Shown piece after piece: positions 22,901 through 25,733 of a DNA stretch of 25,733 bases (positions within the stretch are counted from its first letter, which is position 1; the number at the start of each line of letters is the position of its first letter). The stretch lies in the IMG/VR virus record IMGVR_UViG_3300003324_000061, positions 24,669-50,401 of that record. The stretch is one strand, 5' to 3'. Both the position numbers and the translations under genes were made by a program. The notes under the pieces are model-generated. The model was given only the letters and a program-made list of their open reading frames with translations, was not told the origin of the DNA and did no database searches. Source of the stretch: a virus.

Positions 22901-22971
22901 CCCTTGATATATCTAATCTTTATTCTGATCTTATTTCGTTCTATTCCAAGGCTTAGAGCCGGTAAACCACC

Positions 22972-22998
22972 TGTGAGAGTGTATCACAGACTTGTGAT
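22972..22998. promoter_or_regulatory. Operator-like TGTGA/TCACA half-sites
   Basis: Three alternating half-sites stand in a row: TGTGA (22972-22976), TCACA within ATCACA (22983-22988) and TGTGA within TGTGAT (22993-22998). The last two make a perfect inverted repeat, ATCACA-GACT-TGTGAT. The first two look like a CRP site but with seven instead of six bases between the arms. The inverted repeat covers the -35 box of the candidate rightward promoter, as a repressor operator would. Confidence 0.5.
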
Positions 22999-23020
22999 TA
23001 GACTTCGGATGGTCTATGGT
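22992..23020 (+). promoter_or_regulatory. Candidate rightward promoter for the small-gene operon
   Basis: TTGTGA (22992-22997) and TATGGT (23015-23020) are separated by 17 bases; each box matches four of six consensus bases. Transcription would begin near 23,027, about 37 nt before the first small gene. The -35 box is inside an inverted repeat. No better plus-strand pair was seen between 22,900 and 23,060, but the match is modest. Confidence 0.35.
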
Positions 23021-23063
23021 GTTGTTAGGACGTTGGGCATGAAGCCCGATGGGAGCGAGCACA

Positions 23064-23231
23064 ATGATTGTGGGTAAGACTATCAAGGACGTGCAGTTAG
23101 GGGCAGAACACATCTCGCTCCTATTCACTGATAATACAATCTTGATTGTCTCTAAGGACAAGGCTGGAGAGTTCTTAGCCGTTGTCTACGGGCAAGGTAT
23201 CGTGCAACTCAAGCGCAACGTAGTGGAGTGA
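23064..23231 (+). CDS. Small protein of unknown function, first of the rightward group
   Basis: 55 aa, mainly beta strands with alternating hydrophobics (KTIKDVQLGAEHISLLFTDN, then TILIVSKDKAGEFLAVVYG). I use the ATG at 23064, not the in-frame ATG at 23049, because GGGAG lies nine bases upstream of it and the surrounding text (GGGAGCGAGCACAATG) is the same cassette used by two genes downstream. The stop is five bases before the next ATG. No family recognised. Confidence 0.6.
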   Translation: MIVGKTIKDVQLGAEHISLLFTDNTILIVSKDKAGEFLAVVYGQGIVQLKRNVVE

Positions 23232-23236
23232 ACACA

Positions 23237-23413
23237 ATGCCTACCACTAACCTAGTCCTACGTATCGCTTTGTGGATGCTGCAACGAGGCGACACTGATC
23301 GTGCATACAATGCGTTAGGCCATGCGTTGCGTATGGCTAACCGCAATGGTGAGCATAGGTGCAAAGGGAATATCCTCCGAGCTATGGCTTGTGTTCGTCG
23401 AATACCAAGATAG
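23237..23413 (+). CDS. Small helical basic protein of unknown function
   Basis: 58 aa, probably two or three helices (LVLRIALWMLQRGDTDRAY, then ALGHALRMANRNGEHRCKGN) with many arginines, and no membrane segment of full length. The paired helices with a D-x-x-R-A-Y-x-A-L-G spacing resemble one TPR-like hairpin, though too short to claim. Start chosen at ATG 23237 because GGAG lies eight bases upstream in the shared GGAGTGAACACAATG cassette; a GTG at 23228 is too close to that site. Function unknown. Confidence 0.58.
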   Translation: MPTTNLVLRIALWMLQRGDTDRAYNALGHALRMANRNGEHRCKGNILRAMACVRRIPR

Positions 23414-23424
23414 GAGTGGGCACA

Positions 23425-23631
23425 ATGAAAATCGTTATCAAAGACGTGGTTTGCCCTAACTGCGGTGCAAAGGAAATGCACCCTAACGGCAAACTGCTAT
23501 TGATACGGGCATTCAAAGTTCACATGAATGGCCGCTGGCAATCCCAGTGTCTCGTATGCGCCGGTTACTATGACAAAGACCTAAACCCTATTCCCAATGC
23601 TAAGGGTACGGGTGGATGGTTTGCATCATGA
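23425..23631 (+). CDS. Zinc-ribbon protein, 68 aa
   Basis: 68 aa. The first knuckle is CPNCGAKE near residue 10 and the second is CLVCAGYYD near residue 42, giving a standard four-cysteine zinc ribbon with a beta-rich loop between them (GKLLLIRAFKVHMNGRWQSQ). Such domains bind nucleic acid or a partner protein; the partner is unknown. The start at 23425 has GGAG nine bases upstream in the same cassette as its neighbours; an upstream in-frame ATG at 23359 lies inside the previous gene. Its TGA overlaps the ATG of the next small gene (ATGA). Confidence 0.68.
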   Translation: MKIVIKDVVCPNCGAKEMHPNGKLLLIRAFKVHMNGRWQSQCLVCAGYYDKDLNPIPNAKGTGGWFAS

Positions 23632-23714
23632 CTACAACCCTAGTCATCCTAGCCGTTGTCTCGGCTATAGCGTTGCTATGGTTCGGGTCTGACCTCTGGA
23701 GAGAATGCCAATGA
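23628..23714 (+). CDS. 28-residue single-span membrane peptide
   Basis: The ATG overlaps the previous TGA by four bases (ATGA), and the stop TGA overlaps the next ATG the same way. The peptide is MTTTLVILAVVSAIALLWFG followed by SDLWRECQ: one hydrophobic helix of about 17 residues with a short polar tail. Coupling on both sides and the clean membrane-helix composition suggest a real gene, perhaps an inner-membrane micro-protein acting on the host; function unknown. Confidence 0.5.
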   Translation: MTTTLVILAVVSAIALLWFGSDLWRECQ

Positions 23715-24001
23715 AGGAATATCGTAAGCTACTGGACAAGCTAGGCGCACCTAGGCGCTATGCTGTGGCACTAGGCGACAATCCAAGACGTTTAGTCATC
23801 ATGCCTAAGCCGGGTGGCGCTTCCGCCGCACGCTATGCTTTAGGTTTGTCTCCGCCACACTACCCTGTGCCTGCACTACGCATGGAACCGGCGATAATCA
23901 GGGATGAGACGAGAGTGTTGTTCGTGGTTATTGCTGACATAACCGCAGACTACACTTGCGTTATCGGGTGTCCTGACTTGGTAATAGACTGGCGGAATTG
24001 A
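23711..24001 (+). CDS. Protein of unknown function, 96 aa
   Basis: 96 aa, alpha then beta. The N terminus is basic and helical (MKEYRKLLDKLGAPRRYAVA), followed by a proline-rich middle (LGLSPPHYPVPALRMEPAII) and hydrophobic strands (RVLFVVIADITADYTCVIG). I take the ATG at 23711, which overlaps the stop of the membrane peptide (ATGA) and has GGAGAG at a good distance, over the ATG at 23705, which is only three bases from GGAG. No family recognised. It is followed by 100 bp with no clear gene. Confidence 0.6.
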   Translation: MKEYRKLLDKLGAPRRYAVALGDNPRRLVIMPKPGGASAARYALGLSPPHYPVPALRMEPAIIRDETRVLFVVIADITADYTCVIGCPDLVIDWRN

Positions 24002-24101
24002 TTGCACTACATGCGTCACGACTTGCCAGCGATGACAGGACGCGGCGCATATGGGGCAATCAACCGGCCTAATGCCCAAGGCCATATAGGAGTAGTGAGC
24101 T

Positions 24102-25631
24102 ATGGCTACCAAGTTGAAAGAGACTGGCAACCGGGGTGGCAAGGCAATGCGCGACGGCAAAGCCTTTACATGGGTTGTGTCTGAGGCACTCGCCGGGTTC
24201 AACAAGGGCGACACGTTGTCCCTTGATCGGCAACTCGTCGATTACGGTAAGGCCATGATGGACGAGTTCAGTGAGCTGGATTTTTCCCTTACCGACGCTG
24301 AAATCTTGCAGACGTTCAAGAGCGTCAACACTGAGGGGCTTGAGCCGCAGCAGGCCGACGAAGTTGTTTTGAAGGCGCTTGAAGATATGCAAGAGGCCAA
24401 GGAGACGCCCCTTGCAGACGAACGGACCATCGAGCAAATCATTGCCAATGATCCTTCGGGCATGTTGGCCACGGCACAGAAACTTGGCGAAAAAGTTGAC
24501 GCTGCCTTCGATAACGTGGTCAACGTCGCCATTGATGGCAAGAAAGACTGGGACGGCGCGCCCTTGGCTTTGCTGCCCCACCTGGAACGGCTCTATACGC
24601 CGGATCAACTTTCCGCGTTGCCTATCGTGGGGACACGGAAACAAGGCAAGAAAAACAAAAAGGGCCAGAGTACGGACAATGTGCCTGAGGGGTACAATCA
24701 ACCGACCGACCATTTCGCAATGGAGGTAGAAGGCGAGACTAAGTATTTCAGTTTCGTCAAGACGTGGATTGATAACATGCCGCACGTCAAACAAATGATG
24801 GCACGAAAGAAGACCATCAAGATGGTCATCGACAATGACGAAGGGCTTAGCAAGTTGGCTATTCCCGACGACATTGCAAAATACATGGCGGAAAATCGCG
24901 AGGACGGCGTGAAGCAAACCCATATCCTTGACGGGTTGCTTCGCGATGCTACCGCCGATGTCACCAATTATCACACACGTTGTAGTCGTGCTCTCGCGTG
25001 CTGGCAGATGCGCCACAGGATCGAGACTGAGTTTAAGGACAATATCGAAGTCTCATTCATGGACGGTAGTCCGCAGGCTTCCGCCCGGCGCAACCGACCA
25101 ATCATTCTTGAAGGTCGGTCAGTCACGGAAGAAAACGGAAAGACCAAGGAACGTTGGATACCTCAAAAGCCGATCTCCCTTACCAAGTTTCTTGGCCTCA
25201 AACTGGACAAGGCCAAGCAACTTGCGGGCAACGCCAAGGGCGGCGTTACGCTGGCGCACATCAACAAGGCTAGTGAACGTGGTACCAAGAAAACCACGCC
25301 AACGCCGAACCAGCAAGGCGCCAGCGTTGCCCTGAACATCACCAATGTTCCCTTGTTCGGGGATGTGCTGGCCAGTGTTCAGACGTTCATTGATGCCAAT
25401 GACGCGAGCATCAAGCACGCATTGGCCGGACCAGAAGGCGGGTTGATTGCCTCTCGTATCCGGTTTGCCTACGATCTCTTGAGCCGGTATGCCGAGGACA
25501 AGGCGGTCATCATGCGAGCGGAAGCGTATGACACTGAGCAAATGGCGTCGCGTGCCGCTGCCGACGCTGCCAAGGCTGCCGCTACTAAGGCGGAACAGAA
25601 GGCCAAGGAACAATTGGCCAAGGCGAGCTAA
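24102..25631 (+). CDS. 509-aa protein of unknown function with elevated GC
   Basis: AGGAG stands nine bases before the ATG. The protein is acidic in its first half with helical stretches (LEPQQADEVVLKALEDMQEA), has a lysine-rich bridge near residues 185-195 (RKQGKKNKKGQ), a middle part with MPHVKQMMARKKTIKMVIDN, and a long Ala/Lys/Glu helix at the C terminus (AAADAAKAAATKAEQKAKEQ). There is no signal peptide, membrane helix or catalytic motif that I recognise. Its GC and C-ending codons are clearly higher than in the late genes except those of the capsid, which suggests either strong expression or a different origin. A strong terminator follows directly. I do not know its function; a nucleic-acid-binding or abundant early protein is conceivable. 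Confidence 0.75.
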   Translation: MATKLKETGNRGGKAMRDGKAFTWVVSEALAGFNKGDTLSLDRQLVDYGKAMMDEFSELDFSLTDAEILQTFKSVNTEGLEPQQADEVVLKALEDMQEAKETPLADERTIEQIIANDPSGMLATAQKLGEKVDAAFDNVVNVAIDGKKDWDGAPLALLPHLERLYTPDQLSALPIVGTRKQGKKNKKGQSTDNVPEGYNQPTDHFAMEVEGETKYFSFVKTWIDNMPHVKQMMARKKTIKMVIDNDEGLSKLAIPDDIAKYMAENREDGVKQTHILDGLLRDATADVTNYHTRCSRALACWQMRHRIETEFKDNIEVSFMDGSPQASARRNRPIILEGRSVTEENGKTKERWIPQKPISLTKFLGLKLDKAKQLAGNAKGGVTLAHINKASERGTKKTTPTPNQQGASVALNITNVPLFGDVLASVQTFIDANDASIKHALAGPEGGLIASRIRFAYDLLSRYAEDKAVIMRAEAYDTEQMASRAAADAAKAAATKAEQKAKEQLAKAS

Positions 25632-25660
25632 CACCTACCATCTTTCCCACTACCCTTTGC

Positions 25661-25693
25661 CCCTGGACCGAAAGGTCCGGGGGTATTTTTTTT
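25661..25693 (+). terminator. Strong intrinsic terminator
   Basis: CCCTGGACC and GGTCCGGGG form a 9-bp stem with one T-G pair, closed by the very stable GAAA tetraloop and followed by TA and eight T. It ends the transcript of the 509-aa gene, 30 bp after its stop. A possible next start, ATG at 25714 (GCG AAC AGA follows), lies about 20 bp beyond, but only six codons are in the window. Confidence 0.93.
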
Positions 25694-25733
25694 GTCTATA
25701 TCACAGCGGACATATGGCGAACAGATTAAGGCA

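Larger units (their letters stand above)
22455..23063. other. Non-coding control region of about 600 bp
   Basis: No gene of normal size is open here on either strand apart from a 9-codon ORF. From left to right it holds an ideal ribosome binding site with that tiny ORF (22462-22511), an imperfect 18-bp direct repeat (22485-22502 and 22520-22537), a short GC-rich island (about 22535-22600) with the short direct repeat CCCGGTTGT, the AT-rich CTTARG array (22678-22900), and an operator-like region before the rightward genes (22972-23020). It separates the leftward late operon from the rightward genes and is the best place in the window for a replication origin or master control region. Confidence 0.7.

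Noticed and set aside
22972-22988. CRP binding site (TGTGA...TCACA)
   Set aside because: The arms are seven bases apart instead of six, so it is not a proper CRP site; I report it only as operator-like.
24002-24184. Possible 60-codon plus-strand frame starting at TTG
   Set aside because: It has no ribosome binding site, overlaps the start of the 509-aa gene by more than 80 nt, and includes that gene's own ribosome binding site in its frame.
24069-25016. Long antisense frame of 315 codons opposite the 509-aa gene
   Set aside because: Long antisense frames are expected opposite GC-rich genes with biased third positions. The product has no domain-like pattern and the sense frame has a good ribosome binding site and a terminator.
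25119-25634. Second antisense frame of 171 codons opposite the 3' half of the 509-aa gene
   Set aside because: Same reason; low-complexity Leu/Gly text and no start signal.
1-25733. CRISPR array, insertion sequence, integrase or phage RNA polymerase
   Set aside because: No repeat-spacer pattern, transposase, recombinase or polymerase motif was seen on either strand.

Overview
The window is the late (virion) region of a tailed double-stranded DNA phage plus the start of an opposing rightward gene set. The neck and tail look podovirus-like: a T7 gp11-type adaptor, a T7 gp12-type nozzle, a gp14-like internal protein and a giant ejection protein. There is no tape-measure or tail-tube gene. The internal ejection proteins and a GH108 muramidase without a wall-binding domain suggest a Gram-negative host, probably a proteobacterium, but the sequence does not prove the host.

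Positions 1 to about 22,070, all on the minus strand, form one tightly packed, translationally coupled late operon. It reads from right to left: three micro-ORFs; a coiled-coil protein and several small beta-rich, probably virion-surface proteins (18.3-21.8 kb); a membrane/coiled-coil protein; terminase large subunit; portal; a small unknown; scaffold; major capsid protein; a putative capsid accessory protein; two fibre/collar-type proteins; adaptor; nozzle; lysis genes (endolysin and two small membrane proteins); a small unknown; a GNAT acetyltransferase; an internal virion protein; and a giant ejection protein cut off by the left edge. Genes overlap by 1 nt (TAATG), 4 nt (ATGA or GTGA) or a few codons, or are separated by short gaps. 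A perfect-consensus sigma70 promoter at 22,089-22,117 points into this operon. A hairpin at 12,055-12,075, just after the capsid genes, could trim transcription.

Positions 22,070-23,063 are the divergent control region. It holds two tiny zinc-ribbon genes on the plus strand, a 9-codon ORF behind a near-ideal ribosome binding site, a short GC-rich island, and an AT-rich stretch with thirteen copies of a CTTARG-type hexamer spaced close to multiples of the DNA helical turn. An operator-like inverted repeat then overlaps a candidate rightward promoter. I see no RNA polymerase, integrase, DNA polymerase or tRNA gene.

Positions 23,064-25,694 hold five small plus-strand genes, three of which share the same start cassette (GGAGYGRRCACAATG). 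They are followed by a 509-aa protein of unknown function with clearly higher GC and C-ending codons, and a strong intrinsic terminator. This looks like the beginning of the early/accessory module.

The best candidates for something undescribed are the phased CTTARG array, the cluster of micro zinc-ribbon peptides around the divergent promoter, and the 509-aa gene.
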